9,932 bases of DNA from Bacteroides sp. (GCA_019412865.1 DXOJ01000739.1:13600-23531), one strand, 5' to 3'; positions 1 through 7,259 are shown, counted from the stretch's first letter. The notes: generated by a model from the letters alone, not told the origin. Made by a program: numbers and translations.

Positions 1-521
1 CCTGGGTCAAGTACATCAAGAACTCGGTTGCGCAAATAGCTCCCCGCTTCACGATGAAAAGACAGCTGGATGACTACTATGACGGATTTTACAACAAGTT
101 GTCGGAACACTTTCATGTTTTGGCGGCGGACAATTATGCAAAGGCGAAAACGCTTGCCGGCTGGAAGGCAGCTGTCGACAGCAGATGGAATGCCGTGGAA
201 ATCGTTTCCGTGAATGCGGGAAAAGGATTGGACGCCACGGTGGAGGCTGGTAAGGAATACGAGATGACGGTCGTCATTGACGAGAAAGGGCTGGACAACG
301 CGATCGGATTGGAATCGGTCATTATACGGCATGAGGAGAATGAGGATCGCATCCATGAGGTCATTCCTTTTTCTTTGACATCCAAAGACGGAAACCTATA
401 CACTTTCAAGGCAATAACCAGAATGTTCAGCGCTGGAAGCTTCAAACAGGCATTCAGAATGTATCCCAACCATCCCCTGTTACCTCACCGGCAAGATTTT
501 TGTTATGTACGATGGTTCTGA
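1..521 (+). CDS. glgP: Alpha-glucan (glycogen/maltodextrin) phosphorylase, C-terminal part
   Basis: Partial gene: the frame is open from base 3 and ends at TGA 519-521, giving about 172 C-terminal residues. The opening WVKYIKNSV...IAPRFTMKR followed by LDDYYDGFYNKL is the typical end of the catalytic domain of Bacteroidales glycosyltransferase family 35 phosphorylases, where the final helices pack against the sugar-phosphate site. The remaining ~110 residues (from about VEIVSVNAG to LPHRQDFCYVRWF) look like the beta-rich C-terminal extension of the Bacteroidetes version of this enzyme. The family splits alpha-1,4-glucan with phosphate to glucose-1-phosphate, using pyridoxal phosphate, in the cytoplasm. 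The PLP lysine and the N-terminal domains lie outside the window. An ATG at 54 is an internal methionine, not the start. The assignment is by recognition of the C-terminal pattern. Confidence 0.85.
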   Translation, partial: WVKYIKNSVAQIAPRFTMKRQLDDYYDGFYNKLSEHFHVLAADNYAKAKTLAGWKAAVDSRWNAVEIVSVNAGKGLDATVEAGKEYEMTVVIDEKGLDNAIGLESVIIRHEENEDRIHEVIPFSLTSKDGNLYTFKAITRMFSAGSFKQAFRMYPNHPLLPHRQDFCYVRWF

Positions 522-527
522 ACGGAC

Positions 528-1346
528 ATGAATAAGCAAGAGTTACTGACAAATGGACGGTGTAAGAAGAAGGCGGACCGAGAAACCGTCTGGCCGGTTG
601 TCATCATGAACTTCACCGGTGTGTATGCCCATGAGGTATTTGCACGGAACAATCAGTTCATTTGGCTAGACTGCCGTCACCTTTCTGGAACGAGAGGTTA
701 CTGTGACAAGGAGGGGATACGAAAATTGAAGCGGGTGATTGCCGGTTATCCAGCGGAAGGTATCCATTTCATTGATTCGGGCAATTATCATTACCTGACC
801 AAATTATGGACAGACAAACTTCGAGTTCCGTTCTCTCTGATTGTATTCGACCATCACCCCGACATGCAGCCTCCCTTGTTCAAGGGCATGCTTTCTTGTG
901 GGAGCTGGGTAAAAGACATGTTAGACTGGAATATGCTTTGCAAGAAAGTGGTGATAGTCGGTGCATCGGACAAACTGATACGCACCGTACCGGAAGAATA
1001 CGGACAACGAGTCAGTTTTTATAGCGAAGCGACGTTAGCTCACGAGAAGGGCTGGCGCAATTTCTCCTCTGCGTATATTGAAGGACCGGTTTACTTGTCC
1101 ATAGACAAGGATGTCCTGAACCCGGCATCCGCAGTAACAGACTGGGATCAAGGGTCTTTCAGCCTGCAGGAACTGGAGGAATTACTGGCAATTGTCCTTC
1201 GAAAGGAACGTGTAGTCGGCATTGATATCTGCGGGGAATGCTCCGCAACGCTTACTTTGTTTGAGGAGAGGCGGGAAGCCACCGTGGACAGCCGGGCGAA
1301 CAAGGAGCTGCTCAAACTCATACAGTCATTCTCCTGTTTTTTATAA
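528..1346 (+). CDS. Arginase/agmatinase-fold protein, substrate unknown
   Basis: 272 residues starting 6 bp after the phosphorylase stop, so probably co-transcribed with it. The ureohydrolase metal-site pattern is visible. FDHHPD (residues 107-112) corresponds to the DAHxD motif. SIDKDVLNPA (191-200) corresponds to SxDxDxxDPxxxP, with D193 and D195 as likely ligands. GIDICGE (231-237) corresponds to the last acidic strand. IDSGNYHYL (82-90) stands where family members carry GGNH/GGDH. The classical enzymes use two manganese ions to hydrolyse guanidino or formimino groups. The changed motifs (DHH instead of DAH, no GTPEP after the DxD strand) mean it should not be called arginase or agmatinase. 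The strand VVIMNFTGVY at residues 24-33 looks like the natural N-terminus of the fold, so the first ~20 residues may be a strain-specific extension. No signal peptide; presumably cytoplasmic. Confidence 0.75.
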   Translation: MNKQELLTNGRCKKKADRETVWPVVIMNFTGVYAHEVFARNNQFIWLDCRHLSGTRGYCDKEGIRKLKRVIAGYPAEGIHFIDSGNYHYLTKLWTDKLRVPFSLIVFDHHPDMQPPLFKGMLSCGSWVKDMLDWNMLCKKVVIVGASDKLIRTVPEEYGQRVSFYSEATLAHEKGWRNFSSAYIEGPVYLSIDKDVLNPASAVTDWDQGSFSLQELEELLAIVLRKERVVGIDICGECSATLTLFEERREATVDSRANKELLKLIQSFSCFL

Positions 1347-1397
1347 AGCTGTTGGATATTGTTAATTATATTATCACATAAACCATATTTTATTATT

Positions 1398-1937
1398 ATG
1401 ATGAAAACAATTGTTCGTAAAATCGGTCTGGTTGCACACGATGCAATGAAAAAGGACATGATAGAATGGGTTCTTTGGAACTCGGAACGTCTGATAGGGC
1501 ATAAGTTCTATTGTACGGGAACCACCGGTACACTCATTAAAAAAGCGCTCGAAGAGAAACATCCTGAAACAGAATGGGATATCACGATTCTGAAATCCGG
1601 TCCTTTAGGTGGTGACCAGCAAATGGGCTCACGTATTGTGGAAGGAGAGATTGATTATTTGTTCTTTTTCACGGATCCGATGACATTGCAGCCACATGAC
1701 ACGGATGTAAAGGCACTGACCCGGCTGGCGGGAGTTGAAAATATAGTTTTCTGTTGTAACCGTTCGACAGCGGACCATATTATTTCCAGTCCTTTGTTTC
1801 TTGACCCGACCTACAAACGGATTCATCCAGACTATACCAATTATACACAACGCTTTGAAAACAAAGAAATTGTATCGGAAGCAGTAGAACGGGTGAAGAA
1901 ACGGATGAGCCGAAATGAAAACAATATGATCGAATGA
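1398..1937 (+). CDS. mgsA: Methylglyoxal synthase
   Basis: 179 residues from ATG 1398 (an adjacent ATG at 1401 is equally possible; an upstream in-frame TTG at 1359 is unlikely because it adds an unrelated 13-residue tail). The enzyme converts dihydroxyacetone phosphate to methylglyoxal and phosphate, a bypass of lower glycolysis when phosphate is short or sugar phosphates accumulate. Visible signatures are IGLVAHDAMKKDMIEW near the N-terminus, the phosphate-binding TGTTGTLI, SGPLGGDQQMGSRIVEGEID with the catalytic aspartate of GGDQQ, FFFTDP, and PHDTDVKALTRLA with the conserved His and Asp. RSTADHIISSPLF and the PDYTNY motif close the domain, followed by a short charged tail. All catalytic motifs are present, so it looks functional. 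It starts 51 bp after the previous gene with no convincing Shine-Dalgarno, as usual in Bacteroidetes. It is the last chromosomal gene before the element DNA. Confidence 0.93.
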   Translation: MMKTIVRKIGLVAHDAMKKDMIEWVLWNSERLIGHKFYCTGTTGTLIKKALEEKHPETEWDITILKSGPLGGDQQMGSRIVEGEIDYLFFFTDPMTLQPHDTDVKALTRLAGVENIVFCCNRSTADHIISSPLFLDPTYKRIHPDYTNYTQRFENKEIVSEAVERVKKRMSRNENNMIE

Positions 1938-2158
1938 GAATGTAATGTCCAATAAAGGGGATGTGATATGTTTCAGTCATAAAAAGCAGGTTCCTATCCT
2001 TTCTGTGAGTATAAAAAAAGATTAAAAGATCAACTGTGTGATAGCAAACTTGCGAGGTATCCTCAAATGGTTTGAAACAGTAATAAACTTTTATCATAAG
2101 TTTCTATTATTCCCTTTTATATGAGCGAACACGCCTTTTTGTAGGATTCAATATAAGA
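1938..2158. other. Non-coding stretch holding the presumed chromosome/element junction
   Basis: This 221-bp AT-rich gap separates mgsA from rteA. A switch from housekeeping to mobile-element genes must occur here. I see no tetQ remnant, integrase gene, tRNA or long repeat. It contains a 10-mer, GCAAACTTGC (2044-2053), whose complement GCAAGTTTGC differs at one defined position from the GTANNTTTGC core I recall for CTnDOT-type integration sites. It also contains a candidate Bacteroides promoter (2071-2104) and a seven-codon reading frame (2121-2144, MSEHAFL) ending 14 bp before rteA, which could be chance. The exact junction cannot be set without the other end of the element or an empty site. 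Confidence 0.5.
2071..2104 (+). promoter_or_regulatory. Candidate Bacteroides-type promoter for rteA-rteB
   Basis: TTTG at 2071-2074 and TAAGTTTC at 2097-2104 resemble the Bacteroides -33 (TTTG) and -7 (TAnnTTTG) elements. The -7 match is 7 of 8 letters. The 22-bp spacer is somewhat longer than usual. It would start transcription about 50 bp before the rteA ATG, giving rteA-rteB their own promoter in the absence of tetQ. Motifs this short occur by chance, so this is tentative. Confidence 0.3.
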
Positions 2159-4576
2159 ATGAAGACTTCCATGTGGTTGAAACTTAAAATCCTTTTAGGA
2201 TATGTCATACTGCTTCTCCTGCTCGTCCTGACCATTCATATCTTCCGCAAGGAACAGACGAGGCGGAACAGCCTGCGACAGGATGAGCATGAACTGGCCT
2301 GTATCCGGCATCTGGCCGGAGAAACATACGCGGGCTTGCTGGGACTGGCCACTTACGGTGAAACAGCCAGCGTCTGGGATGAAAGCGACCTTGGACTCTA
2401 CCACACAAAAAAAGACAGTGTCTGTAACATGTTGCAGACACTGAAAAGGTATGTGAAGTCTCCCGAACAACAGTCGCGCATAGATTCGTTATGCCTGCTG
2501 CTGGAAAGAAAGGAACTGTTGTTAGACACGGTCATGGACACGTTCGGGCGTCTGCGCAAGACCGGCGAGATCGTGAACAGCAAGATTCCGGCAATCGTGT
2601 CCCATATCCAGCAGGCGGATGTCCTTCCTGCCGAGAAAAAGAAGGAGGAGGAAACTCCGAAGAAGGGTTTCTGGTCATTCATCAGGCCCGGGAGGAAAAA
2701 ATCGGCCTATCTGCAGCAGAAGGAACAGCTGGAACGCCAGCGACAGTCCATTGGTAAACATCAGGGTACCACATCTGTCACGAGCATGCTGCACTCCCTT
2801 GACAGGGAGGTGACCGACATGCAGAAAGCCGAACGGGAAAGGCTGCTGGAACAGATGGACCTCCTGTACAGTAACAACACGGACCTGAACCACAGGCTAC
2901 ACCGGATTGTCAGGGACTTTGAGGCGGATGCTGGAATACGGCTTGATGAGCGTTACAGGCAATTCATTTCCACACGCGACCGCTCGTTCCATACGGTCTC
3001 TCTGCTGGCTGTCCTCATCTCGTTGCTGACCGTCCTCCTGTATCTTATCATCCACCGGGATCTGAACAGGATAAACCAGTATCAGCGTCAGCTGGAAGCC
3101 TCCAATCGTGAGAACACGGAGCTCCTACAATCCAGAAAACGCATGATGCTCACCATCGCTCATGACCTTCGTGCGCCACTGGCTACTATCAAAGGATGCG
3201 CCGAACTGCTCCCCGGGGAAGAAAAGAAGAGCCGCAAGGACGAGTATGCGGAAAATATACTCCATTCTTCCGATTACATGATCGGGCTGGTCAATACGCT
3301 GATCGGATTCTACCTGCTGGATACCGGCAGGAACAAACCCATCCTTTCGATTTTCCGGCTGGAGACCCTTTTCAGCGAAACAGCCCGGAACTACGGTTCG
3401 CTGGCCAAAAAGAAAAAGCTGCGGCTGACAACCGCCTTTTCCGGTCTGGATGTGGTAGTAAGCGGTGACCGTTCCCAGCTCCAGCAAATCCTGAACAATC
3501 TGCTTTCCAACGCCATTAAATTCACCCGGCAAGGTGAAATCCGCCTGCAAGCGGAATACCGGAATAAAGAATTGCATTTCTCGGTACAGGACACCGGTAC
3601 CGGGATGACGGAGGAAGAAACAACCCGGATATTCACAGCTTTTGAACGGTTGGACAATGCCCGTAATGTTCCCGGTTTCGGATTGGGGCTGGCCATTGCA
3701 AGCAGGCTGGTCTCCGGGATGCAGGGAAGCCTTACCGTAAAAAGCAAACCGGGTGAAGGCAGCACGTTTACCGCATTCCTGCCACTCCTTGAGGCGGATG
3801 AATCCACCCAGATGGATGAGACACGCATCGCTACTGATTATCATCTGGATGGAATCAACGTACTGGTCATTGATGACGACCGGATGCAACTGAACATTAC
3901 CAAAGAGATGTTTAACCGTAACGGAGTGCGGTGCGACTGCTGCCAGACCAGCCGTGAACTGGTTACCCGGCTACGGTCACAAAGATATGACCTGCTGCTG
4001 ACGGATATACAGATGCCTGAAACGGACGGCTACGGAATACTTGAACTGCTCCGGGCATCCAATATGGAGAACGCAAAGACAATCCCCGTCATAGCGGTAA
4101 CGGCACGGGTGGATGATGACAACGAGTATCTGTCGGGCGGCTTTTCGGGCTGCATCCATAAACCATTCTCTATGGAAGAACTGATAAATACAGTGGCACA
4201 AGTGATAGGAGAAAAAGACAGAAAGGAGTATGCTCCCGATTTCTCACTCATCCTTTCAGGAGAGGACAACAGGGAGGAAATGCTCGCCCTGTTTATCGAA
4301 GAGAGCCGGAAAGACCTTGCCGCATTAACCGCTGCCTTAGACCGACAAGACAAGGAGGCCGCCGCCTCCATCCTGCATAAGAACCTGCCCCTATGGGAAA
4401 CCGTCCGTCTGGATTTCCCCTTGTCTCATTTACGGGAACTGGTGACAGAACCTGCGACAGAGTGGACCAATAGACAATCCATGGAAATGCGGGACATCAT
4501 CCGGGCAGTGGAAAAACTGATAGTATACGCTGAAAAATACGGGAGGAAAGCCTATGAAAACAATCCTGATTATTGA
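2159..4576 (+). CDS. rteA: RteA-type hybrid sensor histidine kinase
   Basis: 805 residues, about the usual length for RteA. Order: membrane helix at 10-29, a long extracytoplasmic sensor region (about 30-277, largely helical with a Lys/Arg-rich stretch at 159-200), and a second helix at 279-299. Then a dimerisation/phosphoacceptor domain with AHDLRAP and the autophosphorylated H335. The ATPase domain has the N-box around NNLLSNAIKF (446-455), DTGTGM (478-483) and GFGLGLA (506-512). A receiver domain spans about 566-682 with acidic D572/D573, phosphoacceptor D616, T648 and K668. The C-terminal helical region has ILHKNLPLW (H740), a likely phosphotransfer (HPt) module. RteA is the inner-membrane sensor that phosphorylates RteB, as in CTnDOT where the pair lies behind tetQ and responds to tetracycline exposure. 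Here no tetQ precedes it. All catalytic residues are present and the frame is clean, in contrast to the mob genes downstream. Confidence 0.92.
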   Translation: MKTSMWLKLKILLGYVILLLLLVLTIHIFRKEQTRRNSLRQDEHELACIRHLAGETYAGLLGLATYGETASVWDESDLGLYHTKKDSVCNMLQTLKRYVKSPEQQSRIDSLCLLLERKELLLDTVMDTFGRLRKTGEIVNSKIPAIVSHIQQADVLPAEKKKEEETPKKGFWSFIRPGRKKSAYLQQKEQLERQRQSIGKHQGTTSVTSMLHSLDREVTDMQKAERERLLEQMDLLYSNNTDLNHRLHRIVRDFEADAGIRLDERYRQFISTRDRSFHTVSLLAVLISLLTVLLYLIIHRDLNRINQYQRQLEASNRENTELLQSRKRMMLTIAHDLRAPLATIKGCAELLPGEEKKSRKDEYAENILHSSDYMIGLVNTLIGFYLLDTGRNKPILSIFRLETLFSETARNYGSLAKKKKLRLTTAFSGLDVVVSGDRSQLQQILNNLLSNAIKFTRQGEIRLQAEYRNKELHFSVQDTGTGMTEEETTRIFTAFERLDNARNVPGFGLGLAIASRLVSGMQGSLTVKSKPGEGSTFTAFLPLLEADESTQMDETRIATDYHLDGINVLVIDDDRMQLNITKEMFNRNGVRCDCCQTSRELVTRLRSQRYDLLLTDIQMPETDGYGILELLRASNMENAKTIPVIAVTARVDDDNEYLSGGFSGCIHKPFSMEELINTVAQVIGEKDRKEYAPDFSLILSGEDNREEMLALFIEESRKDLAALTAALDRQDKEAAASILHKNLPLWETVRLDFPLSHLRELVTEPATEWTNRQSMEMRDIIRAVEKLIVYAEKYGRKAYENNPDY

Positions 4577-5840
4577 AGATGATATTGTGTTCAGCCGTAG
4601 CATCAGCAACTGGCTGGTGAAAAAAGGGATGAAAACCGAATGCGTGGCAACCCTTGCGAATGCCCGTAAAGCCATCGGGCAAAAGGAGTTCGACCTAATA
4701 CTGGCAGACCTGCGCCTGCCGGACGGAAATAGCACCTCGCTCCTGAAATGGATGAATGAGAAGTACTACTCTATCCCTTTTCTGATCATGACCAACTACG
4801 GACAGGTGGAGAATGCGGTGACAACCATGCAACTGGGAGCCATCAACTACCTGTGTAAGCCTGTGCAGCCAGACAATCTCCTGGCTCTGATAACGGAGAT
4901 ACTGGATAAAAACGATAATGAACAGGAGTTCTACCGAGGTGAAAGCCCCAAAGCCCATGAGATGTACCGTCTGATAGAGATGATTGCCTGTGCCGACATC
5001 TCCGTTCTGCTCCGTGGGGCTTCCGGCACCGGGAAGGAGCACATTGCAGCCGAGATACATGCCCGGAGCCATCGGAAGAACAAGCCGTATCTGGCTATCG
5101 ACTGCGGGGCCATTTCCGATGAGCTTGCCGCCTCCGAGTTTTTCGGTCATCAGAAGGGAGCCTTTACCGGTGCGGAAAGCGACAAGGTCGGATTGTTCCG
5201 TGCCGTTAACGGAGGGACATTGTTTCTGGACGAGATAGGCAACCTTTCCTATAAGACACAGATGCTCCTGCTCAGGGCCTTGCAAGAGAAACGCTGCAAG
5301 CCGGTAGGTTCCACGAAAGAATACTCTTTTGATATCCGGCTGGTTGCCGCCACCAATGAGAATCTGGAAAAAGCCATCGGAGAAGGACGCTTCCGGGAAG
5401 ACCTGTTCCACCGGCTCAATGAGTTCACTCTGCGGATTCCTACACTGGCAGAATGCCGGGAAGACATCCTTCCTCTGGCTTATTTTTTCTTGAAACTCAC
5501 TTGCGCCAAGGCCCATAAATCGTTTCGTGGCTTTGACCGGCTGGCAGAGGCGGCACTGCTGGAATATCCCTGGCCGGGGAATATCCGTGAACTGAAGAAT
5601 GTAATAGGTCGAGCCGTACTCATCTGCCAAGAGCAATGGATTTCCGTTTCAGACCTGAACCTTGAAATCTCCCTTCCTAAAGAAGAAGAAACGCAGTGGA
5701 CGGAAGAAGAAAAAGAAAAGGCGTTGCTTCTCCAGACCCTTGAAAAGACGGGTGACAACCGTTCCAAGGCGGCCCGGTTGCTCAATATCAGCCGGACTAC
5801 CCTGTATGAGAAACTAAGGAAATACCATATCATCGACTGA
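4554..5840 (+). CDS. rteB: RteB-type NtrC-family sigma-54-dependent response regulator
   Basis: 428 residues; the start overlaps the end of rteA by 23 bp, so translation is probably coupled. A purine-rich GGGAGGAAAG sits just before the ATG, unusually Shine-Dalgarno-like for Bacteroidetes. The receiver domain occupies 1-120 with D9/D10, phosphoacceptor D52 (ADLRLPDG), T80 and K102. The AAA+ domain occupies about 130-355: Walker A GASGTGKE (155-162), the sigma-54-contacting GAFTGA loop (202-207), Walker B GGTLFLDE (220-227), FREDLFHRL (280-288) and PWPGNIREL (339-347). A Fis-type helix-turn-helix (about 396-426, NRSKAARLLNISRTTLYEKL) binds DNA. In CTnDOT, RteB activates rteC and is also required for mobilisation of co-resident NBU elements. 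All motifs required for ATP-driven sigma-54 activation are intact. It is followed 32 bp later by a strong terminator. Confidence 0.94.
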   Translation: MKTILIIEDDIVFSRSISNWLVKKGMKTECVATLANARKAIGQKEFDLILADLRLPDGNSTSLLKWMNEKYYSIPFLIMTNYGQVENAVTTMQLGAINYLCKPVQPDNLLALITEILDKNDNEQEFYRGESPKAHEMYRLIEMIACADISVLLRGASGTGKEHIAAEIHARSHRKNKPYLAIDCGAISDELAASEFFGHQKGAFTGAESDKVGLFRAVNGGTLFLDEIGNLSYKTQMLLLRALQEKRCKPVGSTKEYSFDIRLVAATNENLEKAIGEGRFREDLFHRLNEFTLRIPTLAECREDILPLAYFFLKLTCAKAHKSFRGFDRLAEAALLEYPWPGNIRELKNVIGRAVLICQEQWISVSDLNLEISLPKEEETQWTEEEKEKALLLQTLEKTGDNRSKAARLLNISRTTLYEKLRKYHIID

Positions 5841-5872
5841 CCGGAGGATAACCCGAAGCAAATGAGGTTTAC

Positions 5873-5921
5873 AAAAGTGTAAGCCGTCCTAACATTCTTG
5901 TCAAGGACGGCTTACACTTTT
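5873..5921 (+). terminator. Strong hairpin terminator after rteA-rteB
   Basis: A perfect 18-bp inverted repeat (AAAAGTGTAAGCCGTCCT at 5873-5890 and its complement at 5904-5921) with a 13-nt loop, ending in TTTTT. The A-run on the left arm and T-run on the right arm make it able to stop transcription from both directions. It closes the rteA-rteB operon and isolates rteC, which must therefore have its own promoter. Confidence 0.9.
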
Positions 5922-5946
5922 TATTTACACCCGTTTCTATATGAAA

Positions 5947-5976
5947 TTTGTTTATTGTTGATTGTCAGTATTTTAA
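5947..5976 (+). promoter_or_regulatory. Weak candidate promoter for rteC
   Basis: TTTG (5947-5950), 18 bp, then TATTTTAA (5969-5976), which shares TAnnTT with the Bacteroides -7 box but lacks the final TG. It lies between the terminator and the rteC ATG at 6055. In CTnDOT the rteC promoter depends on RteB; I could not find a clean GG-N10-GC sigma-54 element here, so the true promoter is unresolved. Confidence 0.2.
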
Positions 5977-6054
5977 AAAGGTATAGAGCTTTAAACGATA
6001 GCAGAGGCATTTCATTTGGCTTACTCCGGTATAAACAAATCAAATGTATGCCGT

Positions 6055-6672
6055 ATGAAACCATTTACAGAATGCCGTATATTCAATTATTTATCTCTGG
6101 CTTCAAGCCCAAAACAGACAGTTTCCGATGAAGAATTCTCTTCCTCCTATACCGAATATGAACAATACCTTTACGACCTCGCCATCGAATCGGTTTCCGT
6201 ATCGGAAAGGCTGCGCCATCTGCTTCACAGCAAGGTAGAACTGATTTCCCTAAAGAAGTTATTCACCCGAACAGGACATTTCCACACGGCAGTAGCCGAA
6301 TTCTATCTGGACAAATGCCTCCTGCTGGTGGAGGCGGAAATAGAGCTGGTCAATTTGGGTGTACAGTACCCCGGAACCATCACGACACCTTCCTCGTTTC
6401 TTTCATCGCTCCATTGGAAAGGTTCGCTGGTCAACCTGATGGAACTGATCTCCTCGCTGGATTACAGCGGGCTGATTACGGACGAAAGCGGCAAACGCCT
6501 CTCTTTCGCCGGTATCGTTTCCGCTTTTGAGAAACTCTTCAATGTTGCCATTCCCAAACCATATGACCTGCGTGCCGACCTTGCCCGGCGCAAAAAGAAC
6601 TATTCCGTCCTGCTGCCCAAACTAAAGGAAACCTTTGAAAAGAACATCGCGGCTTGCGGAAACGGGAAGTGA
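6055..6672 (+). CDS. rteC: RteC-family excision regulator
   Basis: 205 residues from ATG 6055; an in-frame TTG at 6016 would give 218, close to the 217 of CTnDOT RteC as I recall it, so the start is not certain. The C-terminal half carries the RteC family pattern: LHWKGSLVNLMELISSL (119-135), a predicted helical segment around FAGIVSAFEKLFNV (151-164), and the basic DLARRKKNY (175-183) followed by LLPKLKETFEKNI. The N-terminal half is helical and leucine-rich. RteC is the third tier of the CTnDOT cascade: made when RteB is active, it binds near the xis2c-xis2d-exc promoter and turns on excision genes. No such excision operon is visible in this window, so its target must lie further right or on another element. 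The frame is intact. Confidence 0.85.
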   Translation: MKPFTECRIFNYLSLASSPKQTVSDEEFSSSYTEYEQYLYDLAIESVSVSERLRHLLHSKVELISLKKLFTRTGHFHTAVAEFYLDKCLLLVEAEIELVNLGVQYPGTITTPSSFLSSLHWKGSLVNLMELISSLDYSGLITDESGKRLSFAGIVSAFEKLFNVAIPKPYDLRADLARRKKNYSVLLPKLKETFEKNIAACGNGK

Positions 6673-6695
6673 ACAGGGGTATTTTTACCCCCTGT
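6673..6695 (+). repeat. Hairpin directly after rteC, possible oriT stem
   Basis: ACAGGGGTA (6673-6681), a TTTT loop, then TACCCCCTGT (6686-6695): a GC-rich stem with one extra C, starting at the first base after the rteC stop. It has no downstream T-run, so it is a poor terminator. The last bases overlap the first of four phased GTCA motifs. A stem next to relaxase-accessory binding repeats upstream of mob genes is a common oriT layout, but I cannot identify a nic site. Confidence 0.6.
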
Positions 6696-6733
6696 CACAA
6701 ATAGTCATCTCTTGTCATTTGTAGTCACTTTCC
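6694..6733 (+). repeat. Four GTCA motifs at exact 10-bp spacing (iteron-like array)
   Basis: GTCA begins at 6694, 6704, 6714 and 6724, giving units GTCACAAATA, GTCATCTCTT, GTCATTTGTA and GTCACTTTCC. One motif per helical turn places all copies on one DNA face, as expected for a cooperatively bound protein. An inverted pair ACAAAT (6697-6702) / ATTTGT (6717-6722) lies inside it. The array sits between rteC and mobA, about 65 bp before the mobA ATG. The likely binder is the MobA accessory protein or RteC; this is inference. Confidence 0.6.
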
Positions 6734-6797
6734 GATTTTAGGTTCGTATCAAAATTATCACTTATTTTGCTGCCGGATAAATAAAACCTGAAAAGAT

Positions 6798-7259
6798 ATG
6801 GCTAAAATCAATAGTACACGCAAACCCGGACGGGCTGACACTTCGAGCAAATGAAGAGGCGGACGGAATCCCAAAGAGGAATCAGAACTTCATTCTTATT
6901 ATTACGGATTCCGTCTGGACGAACTCCAGAACATCGAGTTTGAGAGGCTCTTTGAGAATTCGGGAGCTAATAATAAATCCCAGTTCATCCTTGCCGCCCT
7001 TTTCGACAAACCGATGAAAGTCGTGAAAATAGATAAGGCGGCAACGGACTACTACATCAAGCTGACCAACCTGCAGAGCGAATACCGCCGGATCGGAGTA
7101 AACTATAACCAGGCAGTCAAAGCTCTGCATACCGGACTATCCGAAAAGAAGGCTCTTGCCATGCTCTATAAATTGGAGCAACTGACTATTGAACTAATAT
7201 CTCTCAACCGGGAGATTATCCGTCTCACCCAAGAATTTGAACAATGGTTGCAAAAATAA
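6798..7259 (+). pseudogene. mobA: MobA-like relaxosome accessory protein, interrupted by TGA at codon 19
   Basis: The frame ATG 6798 to TAA 7257-7259 encodes 153 positions with a single in-frame TGA at 6852-6854. Upstream of the stop: MAKINSTRKPGR. Downstream in the same frame: GGRNPKEESE, then a likely ribbon-helix-helix region, then YRRIGVNYNQAVKALHTGL (96-114). That last segment matches the signature of plasmid mobilisation relaxosome proteins (MobC-family fold; called MobA in Bacteroides elements). The C-terminal ~40 residues look like a coiled coil. Such proteins bind oriT and help the relaxase. The end overlaps the mobB start by 16 bp. After the TGA the next in-frame ATG is at 7014, so standard translation could yield only an 81-residue C-terminal piece. 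It is either a nonsense-mutated gene or a read-through gene; the rest of the frame shows no damage. Confidence 0.75.
6852..6854 (+). other. In-frame TGA 1 (mobA codon 19)
   Basis: Context aaa-TGA-aga. It lies in a basic, probably unstructured stretch (SSK before, RGGR after), so CGA (Arg) is a natural ancestral codon. Confidence 0.9.

Noticed and set aside
2121..2144. Seven-codon leader peptide (MSEHAFL) before rteA
   Set aside because: Tempting because tetQ has a leader peptide, but a seven-codon frame is expected by chance and no attenuator hairpin pair is visible.
1938..2158. Possible tetQ remnant between mgsA and rteA
   Set aside because: I read the forward frames and saw no stretch resembling TetQ; the open stretches are short and unrelated.
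3125..3889. 254-codon open frame on the minus strand inside rteA
   Set aside because: It lies opposite the kinase and receiver domains, whose plus-strand motifs are all intact; the minus-strand protein resembles nothing and is a shadow.
4695..5636. 313-codon open frame on the minus strand inside rteB
   Set aside because: It is opposite the AAA+ domain with perfect Walker A, GAFTGA and Walker B motifs; the long antisense frame is a by-product of codon choice.
6018..6031. Sigma-54 promoter (TGGC...) before rteC
   Set aside because: The GG at 6018-6019 is not followed by GC at the required distance, so the -24/-12 rule fails.
6694..6733. CRISPR array
   Set aside because: Units are 10 bp with only four conserved bases and no spacers; this is an iteron-type binding array.
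6735..6755. tRNA T-arm-like GGTTCGtATC, considered as a suppressor tRNA
   Set aside because: There is no acceptor, D or anticodon arm around it; only a 5-bp ATTTT/AAAAT pair flanks it.
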